DNA of 64,000 nucleotides from Diplonema japonicum (Eukaryota > Euglenozoa > Diplonemea > Diplonemida > Diplonemidae): the NCBI GenBank assembly GCA_964019335.1, contig OZ025732.1:359604-423603 (forward strand). The letters are read 5' to 3'. Under the pieces are notes generated by a model, which was not told where the DNA came from, did no database searches, and worked only from the letters and a program-made list of their open reading frames with translations. Below, in pieces: positions 9,466 to 18,139 of the stretch. How positions within the stretch are numbered: position 1 is the stretch's first letter; every line of letters starts with the position of its first letter. A program made the translations under genes and the position numbers.

Positions 9466-9927
9466 CCCTGGAGGCGCCCGTTGCCCGAACCGAGGGATTT
9501 GCCCCCCCTTGACCCTCCTCAAACAAGCGGCGCCCAAGAGGTGATCGATCTCACGCAGGACTCCCCGGACAAACCCTCGCGTAAGAAGAAGCACGACGGC
9601 ACTGCATACGAGCACGAAAGCCGTCGTGGTAAGAGTTCTACATCCACCGACGACGAAGGGCTTCTCATCCTCCGGCCGGAAGAACCCGGGACCTCACTTA
9701 GAACCAGACACTTCGCTTTGCGCCTCCTGCGCGATCTCTCGGCCCCGGCACAGCATCTCGAGCATGACCTCGTCACCGGAGTAGGCCTTCCGCCAAGCAC
9801 CAAGGACGACAGTGCTGTCGATACCCACGCGAAGCACCACGTTCGGGGACCCGACACCCGAAAGGCAAATTCCAACAGTTCCAGCAGGGCATACATCTCC
9901 AGTCGAGACGGCTCTCTACCACCCTAG
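9466..9927 (+). CDS. Retroelement-like ORF fragment with SUMO-interaction-like motif
   Basis: The open frame has no clear natural start. It contains EVIDLTQDSPD followed by a basic stretch RKKKHDG. The arrangement resembles the VVIDLTGDDDD plus KKKRKGG region in the PLE ORF at about 16520-16740. V-I-D-L-T next to acidic residues fits the SUMO-interacting-motif consensus. A later segment (SAPAQHLEHDLV) weakly resembles the PLE segment SSENLEQDLV near 12345. It is probably a decayed PLE-related piece; a host gene is not excluded. Confidence 0.4.
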   Translation, partial: PWRRPLPEPRDLPPLDPPQTSGAQEVIDLTQDSPDKPSRKKKHDGTAYEHESRRGKSSTSTDDEGLLILRPEEPGTSLRTRHFALRLLRDLSAPAQHLEHDLVTGVGLPPSTKDDSAVDTHAKHHVRGPDTRKANSNSSSRAYISSRDGSLPP

Positions 9928-10150
9928 TGACATATATGAGGACTTGCATCTGATGCGATAGGGTGGCTCTCTAGCGGGGGCTTGCCCTGTACTTTGAGTT
10001 TCTTCTTAAAAGCCCACTTTCCCACCCCCGGTAACGCAATTAAAGAATGAAATATTTTCGAGTCTTTTTCTCCTTCTTCTTAATAGAATACTCTTCCCTT
10101 TTAAGGCCGTGCATACATTCAAAAGTAAATAAGGGATAGAAAACACAAAC
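9928..10150 (+). promoter_or_regulatory. Putative leader of the 10151 gene
   Basis: A pyrimidine-rich stretch (TTTTTCTCCTTCTTCTTAATAG) near 10064-10085 ends in AG, followed by about 65 bases to the ATG. This fits the pyrimidine-tract/AG pattern seen before the other host genes. No TATA-like or other promoter element is convincing. Confidence 0.35.
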
Positions 10151-11308
10151 ATGAGCCTCGCAGTGTTGATCAGGACTGTCGACGAGGATGTGGTGCACGA
10201 GGTGGAGCTGTCTGGGTTTGACAGGGTGAAGGACCTGTACAGGAAGGCGGCAGAGGCTTCTGCGGTGGAGGAGGGGATGTTCCTCTTGCACTTCGAAGGT
10301 GTTGTCTTGGATAATGATGGGACATCTGGCGGTGGTGGGGAGGAGCAGGAGATACAGCAGCTTGGGATGGGGCAGGGGAGCGAGCTTCTCTTGTGCGGTA
10401 TTCATAAAACACTTGATGTCAGTCATGTGGAACTCTCGAGTCGAAAAGAGGAGATTGCAAGGTGTCTTGAGGAGAATCCTGAGCTTCTTCTTTCGGTGGA
10501 TGTCACTGGTCTGGACTGTCTTGATGGAAGGCTCACAAGCAAGCTTCCCTCAGAGCTTCGGCACCTCAAGGTGTGGACCCTGGGCGACGGTGCGACCTCT
10601 ATTGGGGACTCCTTTTTGTCTGGCTCCTTACTCGTCACCTTGGACCTGACGGCCTTGCAGGGTCTTCAGTCCGTTGGGCACTATTTTCTCCGCGAGTGCA
10701 GCTCCCTAGCTACTGTTGATCTGAGTCCTTTGCAGAATGTTCAGTCCATTGGGAACTATTTTCTCTTTTTTTGCAGCTCTCTGAAGACTGTTGATCTGAG
10801 CCCCCTTCGCAATGTCACCACCGTCGGCACCTGTTTTCTCGCTGGCCTCAAGTCGTTGGCTTCTGTTGACCTGAGCCCCTTGCAGAATGTGACCAGCATG
10901 AACCACTGTTGTTTCATGACTTTTTGTTCTTCTTTAAGATCTATCGATCTGAGCCCCCTGCACAACACCTTTACCCATACATCCAGTGTGGCCTATATTC
11001 TCAAGGAATGCAAAGCTCTAACGACTGTGGATCTGGGTCCTTTGTGGAACGTTCAGTCAGTTGGCGATGGTTTTCTCCTCAACTGCGAGTCTTTGGAAAC
11101 AATTGATCTGAGCCCCCTTCGCAATGTCACCACCGTCGGCAGCTGTTTTCTTTCAGGGACCCCAGTGGAACACAGAGAGGATGTTGTGGAATTCCTCAGA
11201 CCACGGGTACAGAAGCGCCCCGAGCAACCAGCAAGGCCAATAAGGTTCCGGGGCCCTCCTGTGAGGCAAGCAACCTGTAAAAGTAAAGAGTGTTGCATCG
11301 TTTCCTGA
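10151..11308 (+). CDS. UbL-LRR protein with C-terminal CaaX motif
   Basis: The 385-residue ORF begins MSLAVLIRTVDEDVVHEVEL. Residues 1-85 form a ubiquitin-like beta-grasp domain more diverged than in its neighbours. A conserved linker follows (EEIARCLEENPELLLSVDV, KLPSELRHLKVW). Residues about 150-345 hold eight or so BspA-type leucine-rich repeats with the pattern IGxxFLxxCSSLxTVDLSPLxNV. The C-terminus is basic and ends ...KECCIVS. CIVS is a canonical CaaX box, with Ser last (farnesyl type), and the preceding Cys could be palmitoylated. Membrane anchoring is therefore likely by family knowledge but unproven. No transmembrane segment is visible. This is the longest and most intact LRR member here. 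A LINE A remnant begins about 12 bp after the stop. Confidence 0.8.
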   Translation: MSLAVLIRTVDEDVVHEVELSGFDRVKDLYRKAAEASAVEEGMFLLHFEGVVLDNDGTSGGGGEEQEIQQLGMGQGSELLLCGIHKTLDVSHVELSSRKEEIARCLEENPELLLSVDVTGLDCLDGRLTSKLPSELRHLKVWTLGDGATSIGDSFLSGSLLVTLDLTALQGLQSVGHYFLRECSSLATVDLSPLQNVQSIGNYFLFFCSSLKTVDLSPLRNVTTVGTCFLAGLKSLASVDLSPLQNVTSMNHCCFMTFCSSLRSIDLSPLHNTFTHTSSVAYILKECKALTTVDLGPLWNVQSVGDGFLLNCESLETIDLSPLRNVTTVGSCFLSGTPVEHREDVVEFLRPRVQKRPEQPARPIRFRGPPVRQATCKSKECCIVS

Positions 11309-11319
11309 TGACTTCACGG

Positions 11320-11545
11320 GGCAGGAAGAGGGAACCATCTCACGTGCTGCTACGTCCCGGGCCACTGCGGACTGGAATGGAATGAGAAATCAGACGACCT
11401 AGCCGGTCGAGGCAGGGACGAAGAGGACAACCTCGAAGAATCAGCATGAGCGCAGCGAAGAACTACCTATTACAATCTGAGAAACGAGAGCTTCTAGCAG
11501 GCTTGGACAAAAGGAAGTGGAATTTATAAAAAGAAAAAGAATTAG
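11320..11545 (+). mobile_element. LINE A-related remnant (RNase H end joined to terminal tail)
   Basis: Translation in + frames matches the LINE A segment around PGHCGIEGNEKADQLAS (here PGHCGLEWNEKSDDLAG) through SMGAAKNYM (here SMSAAKNYL). The sequence then jumps to the terminal motif GGAAGTGGAATTTATAAA. Frameshifts are present. The internal deletion removes the zinc-knuckle and most of the 3' UTR. Confidence 0.75.
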
Positions 11546-11821
11546 CAAATTAGCAACGTTGTTTGTTGCCCTCCCCCACCCCCTTTTTATCTTCTTCACT
11601 TTCTCATATCCTTTTCCCCTTTTTCCCATTCGCCCCCTCCCCCACCCCCTTCACCTACCACCCACCAGGGAAGAAAGAAAGTAGTATTTCTCGAACAAGA
11701 AGTCATCGGAATTTAGAAAAAAGAAGAGTTGCGTCTCGTATTCACACCTTTTATATTTCCTCCTTTGCAAGGTCACGTTCAAGCAGACAGAACACAACAA
11801 CAAAACAAGAAAAAGGAGAAG
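11546..11821 (+). promoter_or_regulatory. Pyrimidine-rich leader of the broken UbL-LRR gene
   Basis: Long C/T tracts occur at 11563-11665 and again at 11742-11768, the latter ending TTTGCAAG. The sequence AACAAGAAAAAGGAGAAG then leads to the ATG at 11822. It is consistent with an acceptor region; nothing else is recognised. Confidence 0.35.
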
Positions 11822-12025
11822 ATGAACGACATGACGGTGTTCGTGAAGACGGGAGGCGGGGTTCACGATGTGGAAGTGTCGGGGAAGGAGACGGTGGGGA
11901 TCCTACAAGAAGGCGGGGTGTGCTGCTGGTTTACTCGAAGGCAGGTTCAAACTGGTTTGGGAGGGTGAGGTCCTTGACAGGAACGGCTGTGAAGAGCTTC
12001 AGCAACTTGGGCTTGTGGAGGGCTT

Positions 12026-12400
12026 CCATGGCACAAGATCTTCGGCGACCCAGCAGTCCGCACGGCATGCCCAAACCCGAAGATCTTGGACAGAGTTAGG
12101 GTTTGCAATCGACTTGGGAAGACTGTACGCTCCGCGGTGTGCAATGTCAGCCAGGTCAGCCTCGCTGGCGTAAGACCGAAAACGAGCGATGTTGACCCAT
12201 GCCCTTGCGCCAAGTGGAACTCCTCGCACCAGCACGAAGGACACACATGCGGTATCGCCTCGGAGCTGACAGACGACGAGCAACTGCTGAAGATCCTAAG
12301 CATGGGTATGAAGTTCCGCCTGTCAGTCGACGCGCTCACGAGCTCCGAAAACCTGGAACAAGACTTGGTCGGCTTCGTAAACCTTCACCCTCGCGTCTGA
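12026..12400 (+). pseudogene. PLE ORF N-terminal part, before a frameshift
   Basis: The frame is open from the insertion edge. It encodes NPKILDRVRVCNRLGKTVRS, then a CPC...HTCG cysteine/histidine pattern and LKILSMGMKFRLS. PLE reverse transcriptases carry a similar C-x-C...GH...L..LL..G..FR block upstream of the RT core. The frame ends at a TGA at 12398, while the continuation lies in another frame starting near 12381 (LASERLTFLRALHTK). A single indel near 12378 therefore separates it from the RT. There is no natural start codon. Confidence 0.7.
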
Positions 12401-12404
12401 AAGA

Positions 12405-15179
12405 TTGACGTTCCTACGGGCTCTACACACCAAAGCAGAGGCTACTCTGAACAAAGAGCTCCAGCAGCCCGTCTTTGATCCTAAGGTCCCCGAGCAGCTT
12501 AAATCAAAGCTAAAAGAGTTGCAGAAGGCTTTCGTGTTCTTGCCAGTCGACAAAAGCGTCCACGACATCGGCATGGTCTGCAAGGCACACTACCTACAAC
12601 TGCTCCACGCCCAGCTCGACGGCGAGTGTTTTGCAGAGGTACAAGACATGGAGAGCACAAGGCATAGCATCACAGAAGAGACTGAATCGTTCGGTATCAA
12701 GATCAAGTCGACAAAGATGCCATACCTTTACGGGGCCATCAAGTTACACAAAGAACAAGTAGGCTTCCGGTGGATTTCTGGCGTGTCGTCCCGAGACCCC
12801 CCTGCGACGGAGGAAGGCACCAACCCACAAGCACAATCAACGCAGTCCATAATGGAACGACTGCTAGCTGCAGGTTCCAACGGTGAGCGCGACGACGCCT
12901 TCAAGGCCGCCGCCCCAACGAACGCAGCAAGACCGGTTGCAGCGATGACAGGAGCGCACAAAGAGCTCTCGAGCCTCCTAAAAGCTGTACAACGCACCCT
13001 GCACGAGAAGGACCTGGAGTTCCGAAGCAAGGAGGTGAATCCGGGCCTCAGCGGAGTACGCCGCTTCTGGATCGTGGAATCAGCTGAGCAGGTCGCGGCT
13101 GAGATCAAGCAGCGGTACACGTTTTTCAAGTCGAAGGTCCCTGCCACCTACGACTTTAAAACGATGTACTCCAACCTGGACCAGGGACTCCTTCGAAAGG
13201 GCCTGGGCAGAGCAATCCGCGAAGCCTTCGAGCACGCCGGGAAGGAGCTGGTGATAAACAAGAGCGGAAGTAGCTTCGCGGATGCAGAAGACGACGACAA
13301 AGTGTACTCCCTCTCGATGGTGGAGGAACTAGTCGAATTCGTCGTTGACAACGCGTACGTCGAGCAAGGCGGCCGTGCTCTGCGCCAGGTGCGGGGCATA
13401 CCGATGGGCGGCAACGCGTCTCCGGATATAGCGAACCTATACTGCTATTCCGTCGAAGCCGACTACATCGACGGCTTGATCGAGAACAAGGACTGGGGCC
13501 GTCTCAAGGAGTTATGCTCAGCCGCCCGCTACATCGACGACTTTTTGGTTTGGGACACGACCCCCCCACCCGAAGAGCTGTACGGGATGTCCTACGCCAA
13601 GACGTCGGACAACGACGACGACGTTCCGTTCATCGGCATGCGGATCAGGACCGAACGGCACGAAACGCCGAAAAACAACTGGGTACGCTTGTCAGTCTAT
13701 GACAAGGCTGCGAACTGGAAGTTCAAGCCCACGCGTTTCACACACGGGCACACAGCAGCTCCCTCAACACAGGGCCCAGGTATCCTGAAGGGCATGATGC
13801 AGCAAGCGCTTTGCCTCACCAACAGCTCACCGGACTTCAAGAGGCAAATTGCAAAGACATACTTCAGTTTGCGCGATCGAGGGCACGAGCACAAACTCCT
13901 GAACCGAGCATTCCACGAGTTCCTTTGTGAGCGCGTCAACAAGAACTACGGCTGGGAGAAAGGGGAGCTCCAAAGTTTCTTTACCGAAGCAGGGAAGAAC
14001 TACAGAGCAGGGCGCGAACTTAACGAATGCTACCCGGATCTCGCGTATGTGGGACGTAAGGACCCCCGAAAGAGCACAGCCCTCCCCTCCGAACCGACGC
14101 AGACAACACAAGAGTCCACCTCCACCGCTGACACGAGCTCGCAAAAGGAACCACCTCCACAACAGCCGTTCTTAACGGAAACGACACCAATGGAGACACC
14201 TACATCGGAATACCCCACGTCGCTACACCAGGAAAGTGGCGAAGGACGCGTAGGCCTCGAGTGTGGTTGGGCCGTGGTGAACTGGATCGCAGACTACGCA
14301 GAGCTGGCACGCATGCCGTTCGCAGAGATGCAGACAATCCAACACCACCTCTGTACCTCGGAGCTCGCCCTGCACACCGAGGGGCATGCGAAGGAGTACC
14401 AGCCGAACGAGAAAGGCGACTTCTCCCAAGATACCCTGTCCCTTGCCTGCAAAAAGATCCTTGGCGAAGAGGCCTCGCTGCAGAGCGTGGTCAAGAGCGG
14501 ACGGTACCCAGTTCTGGTAATCGGCCCGCCGAAAGGCTCCAGGACGGGCCACTGGACTACAGCCATCAAAACCGGCAGGTCGTGGTACACCGTGATGGAC
14601 ACAGACAAGGAAGAACACCGTGTCAATGGACTGAGGCAGGTCCTACGTATGTATGACGAACAGAACATCCTGGGTATCACCGAAGAAAGCTGGGCCAGAG
14701 CAAGGACCATAAGGGAGCAGAACGGCGGCAGACCAAAAGCGTTCGACGTCCACGCTTGCATCAAGGGAGCGCAGGACGAGGTAATGCCACCGGTTTCAGG
14801 CCCCTGTTTGAGCCAGACCCCTGCAGCTAGCCTCACCCCCAATGATGACCCGGTCCCTTCACCTGGTCCGGACTCAGACGCTAATCCGTTCCACAGCATT
14901 GACCCGACCCCCGTTGCAGACCCGGTCCATACATCTGGCCCGGTCTCCGTCACGGACCCGGCCCCAACGGCTAATCCGGTCGCGGACTCGGTCCCCGCGA
15001 CTAAACCGGTCGCGAACACGGCCCCCGTCACGAACCCGGTCCCCGCGACTAGCCCAATCGCTGACCCGGTCCTCATCACAGACCCAGTTACCGCAGCTAG
15101 CCCGATCACGGACCCGGTCCCCGTCACAGACACGGCCCCCCGTCGCAGACCCGGTCCCCACAACCAGCCCAGTCGCTGA
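12405..15179 (+). CDS. PLE reverse transcriptase with Josephin-like cysteine protease domain
   Basis: Residue numbers count from 12405, a TTG that is not a proven start. An RT N-terminal block contains FLPVDKSVHDIG and YLYGAIKLHK. Motif A is YDFKTMYSNL (D250). GIPMGGNASPDIANLYC is the substrate-binding motif, and RYIDDFLVWD carries catalytic D378 and D379. Downstream, residues 610-770 resemble a Josephin-type deubiquitinase: LECGWAVVNWI (Cys620), then GHWTTAIKTGRSWYTVMD (His716, Asp732), in the C-H-D order of papain-like folds. Proline-rich DPVP repeats begin near residue 800. One extra C in the C run near 15136-15141 shifts the frame, after which the repeats continue in the next frame to 17205. 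A protease fused to a PLE RT is unusual. Its activity is inferred from motif spacing only. Confidence 0.75.
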   Translation: MTFLRALHTKAEATLNKELQQPVFDPKVPEQLKSKLKELQKAFVFLPVDKSVHDIGMVCKAHYLQLLHAQLDGECFAEVQDMESTRHSITEETESFGIKIKSTKMPYLYGAIKLHKEQVGFRWISGVSSRDPPATEEGTNPQAQSTQSIMERLLAAGSNGERDDAFKAAAPTNAARPVAAMTGAHKELSSLLKAVQRTLHEKDLEFRSKEVNPGLSGVRRFWIVESAEQVAAEIKQRYTFFKSKVPATYDFKTMYSNLDQGLLRKGLGRAIREAFEHAGKELVINKSGSSFADAEDDDKVYSLSMVEELVEFVVDNAYVEQGGRALRQVRGIPMGGNASPDIANLYCYSVEADYIDGLIENKDWGRLKELCSAARYIDDFLVWDTTPPPEELYGMSYAKTSDNDDDVPFIGMRIRTERHETPKNNWVRLSVYDKAANWKFKPTRFTHGHTAAPSTQGPGILKGMMQQALCLTNSSPDFKRQIAKTYFSLRDRGHEHKLLNRAFHEFLCERVNKNYGWEKGELQSFFTEAGKNYRAGRELNECYPDLAYVGRKDPRKSTALPSEPTQTTQESTSTADTSSQKEPPPQQPFLTETTPMETPTSEYPTSLHQESGEGRVGLECGWAVVNWIADYAELARMPFAEMQTIQHHLCTSELALHTEGHAKEYQPNEKGDFSQDTLSLACKKILGEEASLQSVVKSGRYPVLVIGPPKGSRTGHWTTAIKTGRSWYTVMDTDKEEHRVNGLRQVLRMYDEQNILGITEESWARARTIREQNGGRPKAFDVHACIKGAQDEVMPPVSGPCLSQTPAASLTPNDDPVPSPGPDSDANPFHSIDPTPVADPVHTSGPVSVTDPAPTANPVADSVPATKPVANTAPVTNPVPATSPIADPVLITDPVTAASPITDPVPVTDTAPRRRPGPHNQPSR

Positions 15180-15875
15180 CCCGGTCCCCGTCACGGACCC
15201 GGTCCCCGCATCTGGCCCGGTCGCAGACACGACCCACATCACAGACGCGATCCCCGAAACCAGCTTAGTCGTTGACCCGGTCCCTGCAAGTAACCCAGTC
15301 GCTGACCCGGTCCTCACCACAGACCCGGTCTCCACGACTAACCCGGTCGCAGACACGGCCCCTGCCACAGATCCAGTCCCCGCAACCAGCCCAGTCGCTG
15401 ACCCGGTCCCCGTCACAGACCCGGTCCCCGCAGCTAACCCGGTCCCTGTAACGGACCCGGCCCCCACAACCAACCCGGTTGGAGACACGGCCCCCATCAC
15501 AGACCCGGTCCCCGCAGCCAGCCCAGTCGCTGACCCGGTCCCTGCAGCCAGCCCAGTCGCTGACCCGGTCCCCGTCACGGATCCGGTCCCCGCATCTGGC
15601 CCGGTCTCGATAGTCCCTGACGACCCAGTGCCCACAACTGGCCCAGTCTACGTCACGGACCTAGTCAGTTCGCCTGGCCCGATCTCTGTCACGGACGCAG
15701 TCCCCACCACAGGCCCGGTCCACGCTTCTAGTCTGATCCCCTCCGCAGACCCGGTTCCAACACCAGGCGCAGCCTCCACCAGAGACCCGGTCCCCGCGTC
15801 TGACCCGGTCCTCGCCTCGGACCCGTTACCCGAAGTTGATGCCCTCCCCGTTACAGACCCAGTCCCCGTGCAGAT
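14840..15875 (+). repeat. Coding tandem repeat tract (DPVP type) in the PLE
   Basis: About 1 kb of imperfect short repeats is built on GACCCGGTCCCC, translating as DPVPxTxPVA with frequent ADPV, TDPV and SPVA units. It is a low-complexity proline/valine/threonine-rich linker. The tract is also open on the minus strand, producing long antisense ORFs that are composition artefacts. The repeat probably expanded by slippage and hosts the frameshift near 15138. Confidence 0.85.
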
Positions 15876-17205
15876 GGACCTGTCTGAACCTCTGGGGCAG
15901 CATGGATCGACGACATGGGTGCAACCCGAGCCCTCAACGAAGGCGGTCGCCTCACCACCCCTCTTGACGACAGCGGAGCCCTGGGTGCCGTTAGCTCTGA
16001 CGACGATGTCGCAACGACAGATGCAAAGCAGTAGCAGGACTGCGTTAGGACGGGGCACTTCTACTTCTCCTCCTTCTTTTTCTGCTTCTTCTTCTTTTAC
16101 GCGAACAACGACGACTGTCCATCAGAGTCTGCTGTGGTCCGATGTCCCGGGGCACCAACGAGGTCGTGGGGGCATCACGAGAGGTCGCACGTCAAGCCCC
16201 GGATCACAACCGAGACGCGCACACAGCGCAACGACCGCGTGTTTCCCTCGCACCCCAGAACGATTCTCACCCCTGGCCGGTCTGTCGGCTACAGACGACC
16301 TGTACATGCCGGAGCTGACACAGCACAGCAGAGACATGTACATGCTGGAGCCACCCGCGGATTTGACTGCTGCGACGGAACCTCCTCCTCCCCCACAGGG
16401 GGACATGTACATGCTGGAGCCACCACCCACGGAGTCGACGCAAACAGACGACGACCCCCATCCTCAGTCAGCGAGACCTGCCCCACGGGGGACCGATGAG
16501 GCACAGAGAAATCTGAAGGTGGTCATAGACCTGACTGGCGACGACGACGACAAAGTCTCTGCCCCGACCTCGACCCCGCCATCGGAAACGGCGGAACCTG
16601 CGCCACGGACGGAGGAGCTGGAACTGGCATGCCTCACTACCCACGACGGCGACGAAGCCCTGGCCCCACACTCAGCCCCAGCCCCGGCCCCGGCCCCGCC
16701 CCTCGCAAGCCACCACAAGAAGAAGCGAAAGGGAGGCGCATGCCCGGACGTGTACCTTGGCCACGACACCAAGCTGGTAAGGACCAGCACAGATCGTGCA
16801 CCAGAGCCACCTCTGCTCGTCAAATGGCGGTCCAAGAGCGCGAAGCGCGGGCAGTTGTGCGACGGACAAGCGGAGCCCGCAAAGAAGAAAGACCGCTTGG
16901 ACCTCCTCAGGGCGAACCGACGGTCGGGCAAGGCCGCCGTTCACGCCCTGGCTGAAGAACATCGAGCGGGTCTGGAAGATAAGCTCTCCCACACGAAACT
17001 GGCGACGGCCGGGATCGTCGAAGCGGAAGGGGAGTGGACGCCAGAAGCCATGATACGGGTCTGCAAACACGTGCTCGGCGAAGAGCCTAAAACCGCGAAG
17101 GAACTCGGGATTCACATGAAGTTTGTCCGGTTCGCCCTCATCCTGGACTTTGACAAGACGTGGATCATGGCCAGGTATGACTCGGAAGGCCTTCGTGGCC
17201 ACTGA
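15139..17205 (+). CDS. PLE ORF C-terminal part after the frameshift
   Basis: The frame continues the DPVP repeats from 15139. It then has a PPLLTTAEPWVPL region and three copies of a LYMPEL / MYMLEPP motif (about 16300-16430). Next come the SUMO-interaction-like VVIDLTGDDDDK (near 16525) and a basic KKKRKGG likely nuclear-localisation signal (near 16715). The Lys/Arg-rich C-terminal domain ends DFDKTWIMARYDSEG. I recognise no enzyme here. This is the same polypeptide as the RT/protease ORF if the single extra C is a mutation or sequencing error; programmed frameshifting is possible but unsupported. Confidence 0.65.
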   Translation, partial: PVADPVPTTSPVADPVPVTDPVPASGPVADTTHITDAIPETSLVVDPVPASNPVADPVLTTDPVSTTNPVADTAPATDPVPATSPVADPVPVTDPVPAANPVPVTDPAPTTNPVGDTAPITDPVPAASPVADPVPAASPVADPVPVTDPVPASGPVSIVPDDPVPTTGPVYVTDLVSSPGPISVTDAVPTTGPVHASSLIPSADPVPTPGAASTRDPVPASDPVLASDPLPEVDALPVTDPVPVQMDLSEPLGQHGSTTWVQPEPSTKAVASPPLLTTAEPWVPLALTTMSQRQMQSSSRTALGRGTSTSPPSFSASSSFTRTTTTVHQSLLWSDVPGHQRGRGGITRGRTSSPGSQPRRAHSATTACFPRTPERFSPLAGLSATDDLYMPELTQHSRDMYMLEPPADLTAATEPPPPPQGDMYMLEPPPTESTQTDDDPHPQSARPAPRGTDEAQRNLKVVIDLTGDDDDKVSAPTSTPPSETAEPAPRTEELELACLTTHDGDEALAPHSAPAPAPAPPLASHHKKKRKGGACPDVYLGHDTKLVRTSTDRAPEPPLLVKWRSKSAKRGQLCDGQAEPAKKKDRLDLLRANRRSGKAAVHALAEEHRAGLEDKLSHTKLATAGIVEAEGEWTPEAMIRVCKHVLGEEPKTAKELGIHMKFVRFALILDFDKTWIMARYDSEGLRGH

Positions 17206-17274
17206 CTGGCTTTTCTTCACCACGCTGCAGTGGCATAATGTGGGACAGCGCCACCCCCCAAGAACCACGAAGAC

Positions 17275-17536
17275 CTTACGCAAGTAAGAGTGCTGGCCCG
17301 GCGAGCTACGAGGGCAAAAAACCTCATTTCTCCTTGGAGATGAGAACATATATTATAGTGCGACATGATCAGACTGGAACGGCCGCCCCGGGGCATCCTC
17401 TGCTCAACCCGGCGGACGTGGGAGGCCCTTCTTCGGAAGGTGCCAGTCGCTTGATCAGTGCCGTCGAATGCGCGCTATATTTTATATTTTATAAGTACAT
17501 ATAACAATCGATTGAAAGAAGAAGAACGTTTACCAA
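17275..17536 (+). repeat. PLE 3' tail, reference copy
   Basis: This non-coding tail runs from about CGCAAGTAAGAGTGCTGGCC to GAACGTTTACCAA. Similar tails stand alone at 5841-6084 and 38399-38565. Shared strings include GTGCGACATGATCAGACTGG and TTCTTCGGAAGGTGCCAGTC. The last 20 or so bases are the portion retained in the shortest insertions, so the 3' terminus is probably what the RT recognises. Confidence 0.8.
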
Positions 17537-18139
17537 GGGCTTGTGGAGGGCTGTGTGGTCCATGTGGAGAACAAGAGGAGAACCGTTCGTCTGGAGGAGC
17601 TAAAGGACGAGAACTCAGGAATGGTTTCGGAGCTTGAGGAGCTTTTGTCAGCTGACCCTGAGCTTGTTCTGGTGGTGGAGGTGGGGAATATCGAAGTCTT
17701 GTCCATGAAGAAGGAGGACCTTCCTTCTGGACTTCAGTTCCTCGTTGTCACCGACCCAACAGGCTGTGTTACAAGGATAGACGAGGCGTTTCTAAACGAC
17801 CCTCATCCTCCCCAATGTTTCTACCATTGGCCATCAGTTTTTGATATCGTGCAAAGGATTAGAAGCCATCGACTTGAATGCGATGACCAAATCTTAAGTC
17901 CATTGGTAATAGCTTCTTCGACTTGAGTTCTATGGCAAATGTTTCTTCTATTTCTAAAAAAGAAAAAAACCTTTTTCCCATTCACTTTTTCCTTTAATTT
18001 TATCTTTCGCCAATAACAAGAGTTAGTTATATGTGTTTTCATACGTCAACATGTAAACAATAAACCTTATATCATCAAAAGGGAAACCTTACAAACTTTC
18101 TAAACTAAAATTGATTAGTTTACAAGTATTAGTCCGAAA

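Larger units (their letters stand above)
12025..17536 (+). mobile_element. Penelope-like retroelement (5'-truncated) encoding RT and Josephin-like protease
   Basis: This 5.5-kb insertion has an exact 16-bp target-site duplication. It starts inside coding sequence, so it is 5'-truncated. It ends with a non-coding tail (17275-17536) whose last bases are GAAAGAAGAAGAACGTTTACCA. Solo tails occur at 5841 and 38399, and micro-insertions ending with the same terminal consensus occur at 29673. The RT matches Penelope-like elements rather than LINE or LTR types. No GIY-YIG endonuclease is recognisable downstream of the RT, which would place it with endonuclease-lacking PLEs. An endonuclease upstream of the truncation cannot be excluded. 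Confidence 0.85.
11822..17955 (+). pseudogene. UbL-LRR gene interrupted by the PLE
   Basis: The 5' part (11822-12024) has the family start MNDMTVFVKTGGGVHDVEVS and a 2-bp deletion near 11908 (CTACAAG where relatives have CTGTACAAG). Coding resumes at 17537 after the PLE with GLVEGCVVHVE, VRLEELKDENSG, DPELVLVVEVG and MKKEDLPSG, then decays through deletions to about 17955. The 16 bp GGGCTTGTGGAGGGCT occurs at both edges (12009-12024, 17537-17552) but once in paralogues at 4321 and, slightly changed, 19212. The gene was thus split by retrotransposition. Confidence 0.88.

Noticed and set aside
14294-15163. 289-codon minus-strand ORF rich in Gly/Thr/Val
   Set aside because: Antisense of the RT-protease/DPVP region; its composition mirrors the repeat on the other strand.
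14874-15635. 253-codon minus-strand ORF with a regular repeat
   Set aside because: Antisense of the DPVP repeat; it arises from the near-palindromic unit.
14840-15875. CRISPR-like array
   Set aside because: Units are short, contiguous and coding, with no spacers; this is a eukaryotic retroelement.
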